From: Cinclus cinclus
Taxonomy: Eukaryota; Chordata; Aves; Passeriformes; Cinclidae
DNA length: 64,000 nt
Direction: 5' to 3'
NCBI RefSeq assembly: GCF_963662255.1
Contig: NC_085047.1
Location: 11,524,347 to 11,588,346 of the forward strand
Shown here one piece after another: positions 23,770 to 36,700 of the stretch (position 1 is the first letter of the stretch; each line of letters starts with the position of its first letter). The notes under the pieces were generated by a model. It searched no databases and was not told the origin of the DNA. It worked only from the letters and a program-made list of their open reading frames with translations. The translations under genes and the position numbers were made by a program.

Positions 23770-26700
23770 ATGGAATTTATTTTTTGTTTATTTGCTTGTT
23801 TTTTTCACAATTGCTCATATAGCAGTATTTGGCACTGGGTGAACACGTACCTTTCATATCAGGTATAGCTTCTGTTTCTTTTTTTCCTCTTTTTCGTTTT
23901 TTAAGATGTTTTAAACATTGTTTTGCAACTGCGTTCTTGTGTATTAATTTTAACGTAGTCCTCTCTTCACATTTTTTAAAATTAACTTTTTGGGGTTGTT
24001 TTTGATCTAATGCTGCTAAAAATAGAAAGTAAACAAAAAATTGAGGGTCTGTAGAAATAAGTGGTTAGGCACATTTTGTCTAAGCACTGGAGTTATGCAA
24101 AAACCTTAATGTTACATTTACTCAGTCTAAGCTTTGGTTATCTCTGAGAAAGTTGTGGGTATTTAGATCTGGTTGCTAAGGAAATTAAATTCTTTTTTTG
24201 CAGTGTGACTCATGCTTTCAGTTTCTAAAGAGGAGAAGTGAAAAAAAAAAAAAAAGTGTGTTAACCAGCAGGAAAGGATCGCTCTTGTAGCCTGTGTATT
24301 AAAGTTGTTACTGAGTTAATTCATATATGAGTTTCTTACAATTTGTATCTAAATCCACTACAAAGAAATCAGTGTGATAAGCACTGGAATAAAAGGCACG
24401 TTATTGGGACATTCATGAAGCACGCCTGGTTTGCAGCCAGCAACAGTAACTATTTTAAGATATTTGGAAAAGCAGCACTTGTCCAGGAATAGCTGAAAAC
24501 AGTATTTAAGATACCCATTCAGGATGTTTGTGATCACTGCATGTACAGTTAAAGTAAGTTTTGAGCATATGACTCTTTAATAGAGCCTTTTACTTAAGGC
24601 ATTTGTCTGTCTGTTGTAACATATTCCTAAGCAATTAGAAGTGTGTGTAACTAAATTCATTCTGACTGGCAGATTTTGAAAAGCTTGGCCAAATCGGTGT
24701 TTTATGTAGCTTGCATTTTTTTTTTCCTTTTAGTATTTTCCTAGTCTTTTTAATTTATATTAAAAATACAGATGTTCTCGGCTAGATATTACATTGAAAT
24801 TACTGTGCCTCTTTCATTAGAAACTCTTACACTTGGTGTTTTTTTCAAAATGTTCATGATATGAGTATCTCTAATAAAAGGCTTTATAAATATGACTTTA
24901 TGAAATAGAACTGTTTTAACACGTTCTTCCCTTTTTATACATTACTGAGTAGAGTGTAATTTCTAAGATTATATGCTAATTTTGCTACTTTATATTTTTG
25001 TTGTTCTGCAATGAATTCTGGGAAATTGCTGACTGGAAACCTTATATACAGGACACATACACCTCCATATACCCATTTTTGAACCAGAAAGTATTTCTTA
25101 GATTTATAATGATACTGCCCTCCCCAGTAGTTCGTTAGAATAATTTTGTTTGTCATTCATACCTAAGCCTGTTGAGAAAGAAGGCTTGCATTGGATTAAA
25201 ATAACTTTTCAAATTTCTCTCTCTGGTCAGACAAATCACTATTTTCACCCCTTCATAAATTTTTTGTAAATGTTTCTTCATTTAAACCACTTAGTTTTTG
25301 CCATGTTTTTCTGAAATTCTGTACCAAATTACCTCATTGTGTTCACGGCTTGATAAAAAGTACTCCCTTTTGTTAAGTTTTTCCCTTATCTTCTGAATTT
25401 CCTAATAGAAATTAGGTATTTGTAGGTTGAATAAAAAGACTATAAAATAGTAAAAGAAAGAGTCTCTTTTGCAAATTGTGCATGTTCACAGCATGTCTTC
25501 CCACAAGGAGGGGCGTCAGCAGTGTTGGGTTTAAATCTTAAAAGCGTAATTACTAATTTTCTGTAGGTTCCATGTTCAGAAAACACTTCACCTAAAACAG
25601 ATAATGCAAAATCTTTCTCTCACTGTTTGTTTTTTTTTTTTTAACTTTTATTTTAGTGAAAGAAAAATTAAAATGAAAAAGGAAAATGAAGAAGTTAATT
25701 ATACCAGATATCAGCGAAGGTAATACAGTGATCTTAAATACCTTTTTTCTTTGTTGGTTGGTTTTTTTGGTATTTTTTGTTTTGGTTTTTTTTTTTTCCC
25801 GGTTATACAATAAAGCTATTGGCAAGAACCTGAAGCAGTTTAACTTAAAAAAAATATATTTGCTTAAGACAGCCTATAGATATAATTTCAGAGATGTGTA
25901 TTAAACTTTTGGTCTCATTATTTGCTGTTGGGAATGTTGCAGTTTGTGTAGCTGCAACTGCATAAAGATGTAGCTTTGCACTCGATGTTTACATTAATCT
26001 TAAGAATTAACTGAAAAATCAAAACATAATTTGTTCTTTGGTTATGCCTAGCAAATATATTATACATATAATATATATAAGACCTGTATTTACTAATATA
26101 CTCATATTGCTAATATATTTGCAGTACATTTATCTACTTTTTACTGTGTAACAACAATGCAGTGACCAATTATGTTTCAAATGTGGAATGTATCTTCTAT
26201 TCACAAAAACAAAAAAAGAAAGAAAATTGGATAAGAAATGTTACAGCACTTACTACAATCATTCAGTAAGTTGTATATCCAGTCTGCATACTTATTTCTG
26301 ATACTAGGATAACTATTCCAGTTAGAGGGCTTGTCTCTACATATTCTTTTCAGCGTCAGCAGAAAGCAGTTAGCTTCTGAATGCTGAAGTGTTGCATAGA
26401 AAGTGAAAGCAGGTTCAAAAGAGACTTTTCTGGAAAATAAAGTTATTTTAAAATGCAAAAGAGTATGAACATGCAAGATTTAATCTACTAAATTAAAAAG
26501 GAAAGGGGAAGGAAATAAAATGGCAGAATTTTGACTATGGTAACTAGTGGAAGGGAGGCATTAAAATTGTATTAAGATACAGATTTCTGTTACCTGCTTA
26601 CCAAAAGACACCTTTATATGGCACCTGGTTTTATAATTATACCTGCATCTCATGGTTGTATTTTACAAATTCCTTCACATTTATATTGTTGCAAGTTATT

Positions 26701-27616
26701 CTGATGTGTCAGGTGTAGTGCTTAAAGGTGCAGTGTTTAGCAATGTTTTTGGTTAGAGTATGAAAGTTAAAAAACTGTGTCTGCGTGTCACCTTTCTGAG
26801 TTACTGTTTCTTGCCCCAAGGAGCTGTTTTCAGTCTGTTGTTTAGAGTACCCTGCATTCAGTGTGGGATAATTTTATTGGATTGCTTGCTGGTCACAAGA
26901 AGGATGGATTTCTTGTAGGAATTAACCCTGAAGTTTTGCAAGATTGCATTTCCACTTGCATTCTTATTACTAGGGAATTGCATTGATGGGAAGGTTAGTG
27001 AATGAAATACAAAAAATAAATTCTTTGCTTTTATTAGTAGCTGTTGTTTAATCGACAAGTTAATGCCAAGCAGTACTTTAGTTGCTGTGTAACGTGAAGA
27101 AATAGCTATGCATTTTTGACAATGTTGTATGGGACCAGCACTCCACTTGTTGCACTGCAGATGTGGTGGGGAGAATTTTATTTTGAGTTTTAGTACATGA
27201 TATGAGCTCAGACACAAAGGAAAACCTGTACTGTTCACTTCTCTGTCATGTCCAGTTATTGAGTCCAGTTGAGCACACCACAGTCAGATGCAAGTTCAGA
27301 GTTGAGAGTTCATCAGTAAGGCAAAGAGTGCACAAAAGGACATTAGCTCTTGCCTAAGACAAAACAATCTCTTGCTGTTAATATGTTAAAAAAAAAAAAA
27401 AGAAAGAAAATTTCTTCCATTTTCAATAGAAACTGGTCACAAATCTTTGGCTTGTTTGCTCCCTCCACCATTCATACAGTTAAGCCTTGGAGGAGCCTTC
27501 TTTGCAATAGCTGGTAATTCTTCCATTCTTGAGTACTCGTTCTCTCATCGTGTCGTATGTTTGTTTGTTTAAAGTCTTCTGCACTCCCTGTAAGAGGAAA
27601 ACCCTAACCAGCCGTG
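23770..27616. other. AT-rich stretch leading to miR-99a
   Basis: No gene recognised. It includes T-rich patches (25629-25641, 25758-25798) and a TA-rich zone at 26046-26110. If the candidate promoter upstream is real, this is the first intron or leader of the microRNA transcript. Confidence 0.5.
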
Positions 27617-27697
27617 CCAATTGGCATAAACCCGTAGATCCGATCTTGTGTTGAAACGCACTGCACAAGCTCGCTTCTATGGGTCTGTGTCAGTGTG
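27617..27697 (+). ncRNA. MIR99A: microRNA precursor miR-99a
   Basis: An 81-base hairpin. The 5' arm at 27629-27650 is the 22-base miR-99a-5p, starting AACCCGUAGAUCC, with the seed ACCCGUA of the miR-99/100 family. The 3' arm at 27666-27687 starts CAAGCUCGCUUC and matches miR-99a-3p. The base of the stem (UUGGCAUA with UGUGUCAGUGUG) also follows the human precursor. The 13-15 base terminal loop (27651-27665) differs from the human one that I know. After Drosha and Dicer cutting, the product guides Argonaute to mRNAs; mTOR-pathway genes are well-known targets of this family. let-7c follows 631 bases downstream. Confidence 0.98.
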
Positions 27698-28328
27698 GTG
27701 ATCTGGCAAAATTTCATGCAGCACCCACTGCAGTGGTGCTTGACAACAAGCCCAAATGAGTGTACAAAGCCATGTAATGATTTTGGAATTCTTCTCTTGT
27801 TCATTGCCTTCTGACTTGATTAAGGATTTGTTCTTTTATAGGCTGCTTTAAGTATCTTTGGCTTCATATCTTATTAAAATTTAGAAAAAGGTGTGAGGGA
27901 ATTGTAAGGTTTCCAATGAAGGAGGGTAGGATATACAATTTCCTGGCCTTATTAAATATGCTATTCCACAGTATTACACTCAAAAAGAAAAAAGATATTA
28001 ATATTTCATTGTTATTGTAAAGTAAGACCAAATACTCATTTCTTTCCAGAAATGTTCTGGGCTTGCATCATCCCTATCAAATATGTATGCATATATATAC
28101 GCACAAAACACACGTATATATCTTTATACATATGTAAACAGGATAGAAGTTTTGCCTCTGCAGTAGAAGAATCAATCTAAGAATATGCCTTATTGTCTGA
28201 AAAGTGGGGAGTAACTGCAGTTGAAAGCCTCCCCCCATGGGAAATATGTAGGCCAGTGGCTGCTGTCACATTTCAAAGAAAGGCTGAAGAAATGAAGAAG
28301 ACTTTATGGTCACCGTTGGAAGCTGTGT
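27698..28328 (+). other. Spacer between miR-99a and let-7c
   Basis: 631 bases with no further hairpin or gene recognised. Middle part is AT-rich, with a TA/CA-rich stretch at 28080-28135. The short distance is consistent with both hairpins coming from one primary transcript. Confidence 0.7.
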
Positions 28329-28412
28329 GCATCCGGGTTGAGGTAGTAGGTTGTATGGTTTAGAGTTACACCCTGGGAGTTAACTGTACAACCTTCTAGC
28401 TTTCCTTGGAGC
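28329..28412 (+). ncRNA. MIRLET7C: microRNA precursor let-7c
   Basis: An 84-base hairpin that matches the human let-7c precursor along its full length as I know it. let-7c-5p occupies 28339-28360 (TGAGGTAGTAGG then TTGTATGGTT; the G at position 19 separates let-7c from let-7a). The 3' arm is at 28384-28405 (CTGTACAACCTTC onward). A CNNC motif (CATC, 28423-28426) lies about 18 bases past the predicted Drosha site, the usual spot for the SRSF3-binding helper element. let-7 family members promote differentiation and repress targets such as LIN28 and HMGA2; their loops can be bound by LIN28. Confidence 0.99.
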
Positions 28413-28959
28413 ACACTTGAGCCATCGAGGAATTCATCACCACTTTAAGCTGATCAGGGAAAGTGTGCAAAAAGGTATTGTTCCATGGCTGTACATAATG
28501 ATCACTCTGAGGCTTTATTGATGTTGAAATAGTCCTGATGACTTGATTATTTCATTTAAATCCTGTTATGAACAATGCTGACACATTGCCTTAATGGACT
28601 GTGACTATGTACTGCAGACACTTAAGCAAAGAATGATGATTGTTTTAATTCCATTAACACGAAAGCTTGAAAAGTTATTTTGGTTTAAAAACTCAGGAAA
28701 ATACCAGGAATTTAATGCTTTTTTCTTTCTTCAGGGAATAGCTTGTCCTATACATTTTATTTTTGTTGCTGGCATTATATAGGTCTATATTTCTTTGAAA
28801 AGGAAAAGAACATTTTTTTTTTGTCCTTAAAATACTTTCCAGGAAATAATGCATGCTGCTTCTTGGTTAGCAATGGCAATGTCACAAGTTGATCCTGGTC
28901 TTCCCTGGATTTATGATATTATTTCTTTGTGCCTGAAGAACTCGGTGTTATGAGCACAG
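28413..28959. other. Flank downstream of let-7c
   Basis: More complex than typical intron sequence just after the hairpin (28413-28500), then AT-rich. No other RNA recognised. Confidence 0.5.
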
Positions 28960-29300
28960 ATCTGAATGACCTGCAGGCCCACCTGTGTTCCCACCTTCCT
29001 GTGACTCACTGACCCAGCCCAGCCCTGCTCTGGGATCTCAGCACCTGTGTCCTTACATGGCATATCAGGCCAGGGTCAGACCTGACCCAAAATGCCCTTG
29101 TCTGTTTTGGTCCTTGATTCATCTTTCTAGCTCAGCTCATCAGGACTTGGAGAAGTCACACTCCCTGTGCAGATGGTTTCTAAAACACTGGGAACTGCCT
29201 CCAGTGTCAGGTCCCAACACTGGGTGCCTCCACCCATGTGGGATGGGTGCCACAGAGAACATTTTCCCTCCTCAGTCCTGGCATTCTATGTGTGTCTGCA
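28960..29300. other. GC-richer segment of unknown origin
   Basis: CpG-poor but rich in C and CC/CT pairs, ending beside a T run (29313-29326). It forms the first half of the window's longest open frame (209 codons, 28985-29614, plus strand). That frame runs through the poly-T run as phenylalanines and shows no domain, so I do not call it a gene. The segment may be an old repeat. Confidence 0.35.
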
Positions 29301-32300
29301 TACTTCTATTTTCTTTTTTTTTTTTTAAGGTAATACCAGAATGCACAAGGGCTGACTCTGGAGACAAAATTGGGCTTGTGGAGGATTATAACCCAATTTG
29401 TGTGACCCCATTTCATTCTGATTTGCAGTCTTCCTCATCCTGTCTGGAAAAACAAAGAAAAAATGTCCCTCATTATGTACATCCCATGAGCAGGTATCCT
29501 AACAAAAAGAGACAAGAAGAGTGTGTGTTTCCACTCCTAGTAACAGCTATGAAGCAAGAGAGAAAAGAGCTGTGCCTGTATATTCACCATGATTTTTTAA
29601 GTGAGTGGAACTGACCTCAAAGATGAGGCCTCCCCAGTGAGATGGATACACATTATTGCCATAGTCAGAGCATGTAGACCAGACAGTGATGCTCATTACA
29701 AAATAGTTGGGAAAAAAGCGATACTGTCTTTATCCACATACTTTTTCATAAAAAGTGAAAAGAAGCATTATTTTCAAGAATAATGTGTCATTAAAGACAG
29801 CAATAATGATAATTTTGGTGGAAAGTGATTTATGTTTGTTTCTGTAAAGCAAAAGAGTGGAACAACATCCCTCTGGTGTTGTTGCCAGGGGCAGATCAGA
29901 CTCCTATGGGATGAGGAGAGGGTGAAATGTGACTGTTCCACATAGGAATGAGACGTCTGTTTCTGGAGCTCCCATGTTACCAGCAAACAGGTTTTTTTTC
30001 AGAGTACTTTGAAGCCCTGAATTTCTGACTTTACTTTTATTTGAGGTGAACCTAACAAGTTCTTTGATATTTCCAATGTTTAGTTGATTTATGTTTTGAA
30101 TCAGCAAGGACAGTTAAGAATGTTTATTTTAAGTGGATGTGAAGGTTGATTGTATTTTAGTCGTGTTTCCTTTCCATGTCTGTCTATTAAAAAATCATTT
30201 GCTCACAGCTCCCTATGTTTGTCTCCTATCAGCTTAAGGTTTACCTGAGCCCTTTTCTAGATAAGGAATAACAGGAGGAGATGAAAATGGATTTAGTTTA
30301 TCTTTTTAACAGCACTTATTTTCAGTGATTAATATTTGTGATAGGAAATTGATAAAGAGGATCTGCATGACAGGTGGATCCAGACTGAATTTTAAGCCTG
30401 TCTTAAAGTGTATGGGACAGAGAAGAGATGAGCTTGAGTGAATCAGAATTGTTCCAAGCTGATGGAAGATGCTTAAGGGAGCAGTGGCTAAATGGGAGGA
30501 TCAAGGGGAGATCTCCATCAACCAGTGAAGCCTAACAGGGACCACTCACAATCTGAGTTAAAACTGCAGTTATCTTCTGTGTATTCAAAAAGACTCTGGT
30601 CACCAGTACATTTTTTTTGTTGTTGTTGTTATTTTATTTTTTTTTTCTTTTATAGTTTAAGTTCAATGGAAGGAAACATTTTGATTGATGGTTTCTGCCA
30701 ACAGAGCAACAGGTGTTCAATCCTTTTATATTAATTCTTCAATTAGTTGCAAAATAAGGGGAATTGTTTATACTAAGCTGAACTGAATAGAAATGACTGA
30801 TGCAGAAAATGTGGGAATGTTTCATCTGTCCTTCTAAGGCATGATAAATTTGTAATTCTATCAGGCTTAGTTGCAGGTTGCTATGCAAATTTTCACTGCA
30901 GCATCACCAGTTTTAATGAATATACATTTTCTCTATTTCTTTCTCTGTTCTTTAATTTAGTTGGGTTTTTTTTTTACCCTTTAATGTGCAATACATTGTT
31001 TTGGCAAGAGTTATCAAGTTACGAGCAAAAATGAATGAGACTGTGAGGTAATTTTGAAGTGGATTAAGGTAGAGAATGAAAAACAAAGGGGAAAAAAGCT
31101 CTGTTAAGAACAGCTGGATGGAGTTAGGTTTTCTGTGATTTCATTTTAAAGTCATAAAAGATATTGTCTGTTTTAAGTGAAGTCTGACATATTGTACTTT
31201 TGCAGTGTGCTTGGAATATATGTGTGCTTCCTAGGCTCAGCATTACACTGATGTGATGCTTCTGTAGGAAATAACTGCACTTTGTGACGTGGCTAAATGG
31301 GGATGGGTTCCAACCTAGGCCCCATCTGAAAGTGTTTGTTCCTATAAGTAATACAGAACATTGTCATTCTTGTGCCTTTACTTTGCTTCTTGCATTTAGA
31401 AAAAAATCTCCATTAAGATATCCATGGAAAAATCTGGCGATCCGATGAATCTTCAACTCCCGGTTGTTCCTTTGGGTGACATGTCTTCATTGTTTCACAA
31501 GTTTGCTCCTAAAGAAAAGCTGCAGAGGCACTGACCTACCCAGCACCCTTTTGCTTGCCACAATTTCCTTAGAAAAGATTAAGTCTGATCCATGGTGAGG
31601 CCTGGTTCCCGACAAAGGAATTACAGTGCGGCAAAAACCCACTGCAATGCCAGGTCCTACTTGTCTTAAGAGCTAAGCCACTTCAGAGAACCAGGGTGAA
31701 TTTGTATTTCCTTCTGCAGTCCACAGTGTCTTTGTCCAGACAAACATCCAAAGCAAATACAGTTAGAGGGACCTTTCTGAGTTAACAACCATGATTTGGA
31801 AGCACTGACAGAACTCGGGTGTTTTGGGCACAGCCAGTTTTTTACCACTTTTCCTGTGCCAAAGCTGCCATTAATCTAGTTTACCAGAAGAGATAAAATA
31901 AGTTATTACTAGTTTTGTGCTGTTGAAATAACACAGAGTAGTCAAAAATATATGTGAGCAAATTTCTGGTTTTGTTATTCTACTCAGCAAAAGAAAATGC
32001 TGAGTTTCACTTGGTCTCACCCTTTGTTTAACTTCCTTGTCTTCAAAACAGTTACAGCTCTTTAGAGGTTTTTAGGTAAAGAGTGTGTTAAAATATTAAA
32101 AAGCAATTCCAGAAAAGGTTTTCCTCACAAATCTGTCCCTTAAGCATGACAAACAGCCTTTAATAATCTCCAAAATTTTCTTACTGAAACTCTTCAGCAA
32201 GAGACCTGGGATAGGTTGCTTAACTGAGAAGTGCACTTGAAATTTTTCAGATCTTTTAGATGTGGCTTCTTATGACATTCATTCATCTATTGAGAGCAGC

Positions 32301-33750
32301 TTCTGATATTTTTAATAAAACAAACATTAAATACATATGGCAGGCCCCGTTGGTTATTGTTTTTACAGCACAGTTAAATGCAAGTTTGAAAAGCTAATGC
32401 TTTTGTATTACACAGTACAGAAGAATGAAATTGTTTCAGCTTTAGCCTTCAGATAGTAAAAATATTTACATCAGAGTGATCTTTCTGGTAGAGTTTAATT
32501 TTGCATAAGGCTTCTGGATATTTCAGTTGTAATTCATTGTAAAATATATAATGTATATGAAATTTCAAGCTAATTTTGGGTTTTTCTTCCTTCATCTCTT
32601 CTTTCATGCCACTCCTAGAAACAGTAAGAGCAAGACTCACAATTATTGAAGTCTTTTCAAGAATGCTTGCAAACTCTGAGTAAAAACTCAGAGATCAGGC
32701 CTCTTTTGTTTTGTTTTCTAGAGTGACATCCTCATGTTCAGGAATTCCTTTCTCCTTACCTCTTCTTTTACAAATATGATTTGCATGGTGTTTGATCTTA
32801 CAGCAAAATAGGCATAGACCCCTTTGCTCTGTATGGGCTTTGTTACACCTCCTTTTGAATGGAAAGATGTCCCCCATAAACACCTGTACTTGGAGGTTTC
32901 CTGAATAAGGTAATTGTCTGGCTTGAGTAAGAATGGCACTGATATGCACCAGCCACTGCACCAAGAGCCTCAATGAAAGGTCACAAATACAGAACAACAG
33001 ACTAATCATTTTTCCAAGAGTCACCACAGCCTTGTGTACTGCTTTGCTTTCATGGTTGGGAAAAAAGGGAGTAGTGCACAATTTTTCTTGCATGTGGTTA
33101 ACATACATATATTAAGCTTGTATTGTCTTTATCTGAATGTTATGAGTCACCTCAACTAAACTTTATGTACACGGTTGAGAGAGATTTATCTGGGTTAATC
33201 TGAAGTTTATCTGGGAAATGCAAATCCCTTCCTTTTTTTTTTTGGTCTCCACACATTTTTCCACTGGTTCTTTTTTGATTTTCCATTTACTGACAACATG
33301 ATAATCCTGGCAATGGATGTAGAACATTGCAGATATACTCGCAACAGGGATGGATTGGGAGTTCCCTGATGGCTGGAGAGAAGAATGGGATTGCTGTCAT
33401 GTCTATAAGGTTAGCAGAAAACCAAAGTTTACTCAAAACATATTCTCCATTAGTACTTTTTGTCACAACTCTTCAGCTTGGGAAGGAGAATAAAGCTGTT
33501 TATTACTTTCACCTTTGTAGGTCTGCCTTGAGACCATGGGGTTGATTTTTCACAAACTCTGTGTGACTCTCATCTTTCAAACCCCTTGGACAATAAAAGT
33601 AGTATAAGGCTCACAAATGTTACAAAACCCCAACAAAAACCTTACAAAAACCCAGCCCTGTGGTTAATGCAATATCAAAGCAGATTTGCATGTCTAAGAA
33701 AAGGTGACTGTTAGTCACATGTATCTTTATATATATCTGCTGTTGGGGGT
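29301..33750. other. Spacer after let-7c, nothing recognised
   Basis: AT-rich intron-like sequence with T-rich patches at 30610-30650 and 30967-30976. No CR1 copy, gene or RNA is recognised. Confidence 0.5.
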
Positions 33751-36700
33751 TTTTCTTTGCATTACACTGAACAAAAGAACACAATCCCACAGTTGTCCAT
33801 CTCAGCCACTGCAATTAATTTGCTGAGACAAATATGTTCATTTCCCATGTTAGGAAGAAACCATCAGATGGGAACAAGACCATGATAATTTCACTGCTGC
33901 TTGAAAGAACTTTACTTTAGACTATGGATAGCACTGGGAGAATGCTAAATCCTGTAAATGGCTGGTTTCCTGGAAAGTTACCCAAGAAAGATATTCTGAC
34001 TAGACCAGGAAGTAGATTCCATGGCAGCCTGTGATCAGGAGAGATGGAGGTATGGCTTGAAAGTGCCTCTGGTATTCAAGTGCCCTGGGCTGAGGACCAT
34101 TGGCTGCTATTCTATATCACAGCTTGTCCAGCAAATCTTGCACTTTCAGAGAGTATTTCCATCTCCACCTTTTCAAAAAGCTGAAGTGCACTTAATTTTC
34201 ACAGCTGAAAGGGATTTATTCCATAAATTTCTTGAACCCACAGATTTGCCTGTGTCAGCTGAGCTTTTTATTGGGAGGAGAATTTTTTAGGGGTAGAGTT
34301 TTTAATAAAGTAGGACTGATATTAGGTTGAGCTAAGTTGCTTGAGGGCTGCTACTGAGGCTGACATCCCTGTGGGAGGACATCTTTGTGAGCTGGGAGAC
34401 TGGGAGCAGTGGACCAATGCAGCTGTTCAGGTCTGTGCTAAGTGAAGTTCCTTTGTCCAAGTGTTAACTTTTGATCCTTAGGCTAGATTTTTCCAACAGT
34501 ATGTATTCTACCATATTCACTTCTAATTTCTTCAGCTCTACTGCCCAAATATATGTTTCCATGTTGTGTATGGTAAAGAACTAAGCTCTGACCATCTAAA
34601 TCATGTGTTGCACTTGTGTCTCATCACTGCCTGGATAGGAAGGCAGTGTCTGAAAATTCTTAGTCTCTGCTGTTTACAGCCCACACACACTTGGAGACTG
34701 CAGGCTCAAATCCATCTGAGGTACCACAGCTGACAGTTTGGCTATTGCCCTAGGGAGGTTTTTGCTTGAGAAAGTATTTTTGTCTTTAGGCAGCATTTAC
34801 TCAGGATGTGACTTGTGAAGTACATGATTCCTGTGGTGATAAAGGCATTTTTGTGAGTGATTATTATTAAATATTGCAAAATCTATAACTCTTCTTAAAT
34901 ATTTATCTTTTGATACAGGAAGAATTTAAATGATTTTTATCATTATTTTGGTTTTGAATTATAGCTGTAACAGAATGACCAAAATGTAAATTTTAGTGAT
35001 GAGTCTAAGAAGCTAACTCATACTTAGTGCAACATTTTGAAGCAGTCCTGCTTTTTTTTCCCAAAATATCTTGGGCATTTAGGAGTCAGCATCCTGTTGA
35101 TTTACAACATCTGGGCAAGTTTTAAAAGAGAAACCTCAGGTGCAAGAGCATTTTTACAGCTTTTTGACCCAGTGACAGGATGTTAAATATATAAAGTGGT
35201 CAGAGCTGCCTCTGGGTTGTGTTTCTGAATGTGAGACACTTAAACATGGAGTGCCAATACATTCTTAGCCGCTTTTATGAGATAATAGCACCTTAATTTC
35301 TCTCCTCTGGCTGTCGTAAAGAAAGGCAGTATAAACAATACAGCCAGAGAAAACAGGCATAGCTTGCACACCTGATACTCCTATTGATGCCACTGGGCAT
35401 CAAAAAGGGGACATAGGACTGTGGGAGGAGACAGTGCTGTCCTCAGCCTCCTGTTTTTAGGGCAATGCTGTCAGGGAATGCTGCCAGGCACTCCTTCCTC
35501 TGACCTTAGCACCAGCAGGCACCGTCTGGCCAGGGGCACCAGGGAGCCCTCAAGCACTGTTGGGGCAAGGGTGGCTCTCACTGGAAGGGGCTGCAATCAC
35601 CACCCCACCAAGGACAGGGACGTGCAGTGTCATGTCCAAAAGCAAGGAACTGAACGTAGCATTGAGTCAGTTTGGGGGTTTTTTGGCTAAAAAAGTCCAA
35701 GTGTTGGTCTGTGGAAGTAAACACACAGTGTGCCTAATGAATGTACTATTTATTAGCTGTATGAGCTGCTGAAAATACCAAAGCGGATAAGGGCTGCGAT
35801 TCAAGGCCACGGGGCTGGGCCCACAGAGCTCCCTAAGCCAGGAGCCAAGGACGTGGGAATCCTCACCAAGGGAACCCTCCTCACCCTGGGAGTCTGCAGC
35901 AAGGTCAGGCTGTGCTCATCTCCAGGCAAGAGGAAGTTTGTGTTAAGGGTCCTTCTCATACATGAGGAGTGGCTGTCGTTTGCTATTGTGTAATTTGATT
36001 TCACTCTAATTTAATGACAGTTCTTAGCAGGCAAGACGATTTGCAAGGCTGATTTCAATTTTTATTGACTGGGTCTTTAATTTACTTGGACTTGCACTCA
36101 GAAGCTTCATCAGAGATTTAATGGAAGTCTGCAAAACCAGCTTGGTAAGGAATTTCTTGATGGAACTGGAACTCAGATGATTCAATAACAAGTCAATCAG
36201 GTGCAGTGTGAAAATATTTTAAGAAAGAAAATTCTTAGTTGAACTTCACTTTTTAAATAGCAAGTTGGCAAATCCATTATTTAAAACCTTTCTTTGGATT
36301 CTTGTGGATATTTTCCCCCCCAAATTCTCGCACTCAATATCTATTCAAGGGTAAATTTAATTTTTAGAATTTTGCATTATGGGCTTTTAAAGGGGACACC
36401 TTGGAGATTAACCTCTTCCTAGCTCCTTTAAAATTTATGATCATTAATTTATAAATATTAAAAAAATAAAGCTTGTCTTTATAAAATTACTGATAGATTT
36501 CAAAATCATATAATCAATTTTTTATGCTTTGCAATATTTACTTTGAAAAATACTTGCAGCATGAAGGTAAGTAGGAGACTGTGCAGCTTTTACAGAATTT
36601 GTTCTGCATTTGGTAAATTTCTTACTAATGAAGAAAAGAATAGATTTCCAGAAGTTATAAATTGCCTATTTGCAGTGAAACTTTTTCACTTGAACTAATG

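Noticed and set aside
28985..29614. Longest open frame of the window, 209 codons, plus strand
   Set aside because: It runs through a GC-rich patch and a poly-T run, has no recognisable domain and no sign of splicing or codon bias. Taken as chance.
34700..34730. GGCTCAAATCC-like B box considered as a tRNA or SINE promoter
   Set aside because: No A box at the right distance and no cloverleaf could be drawn.
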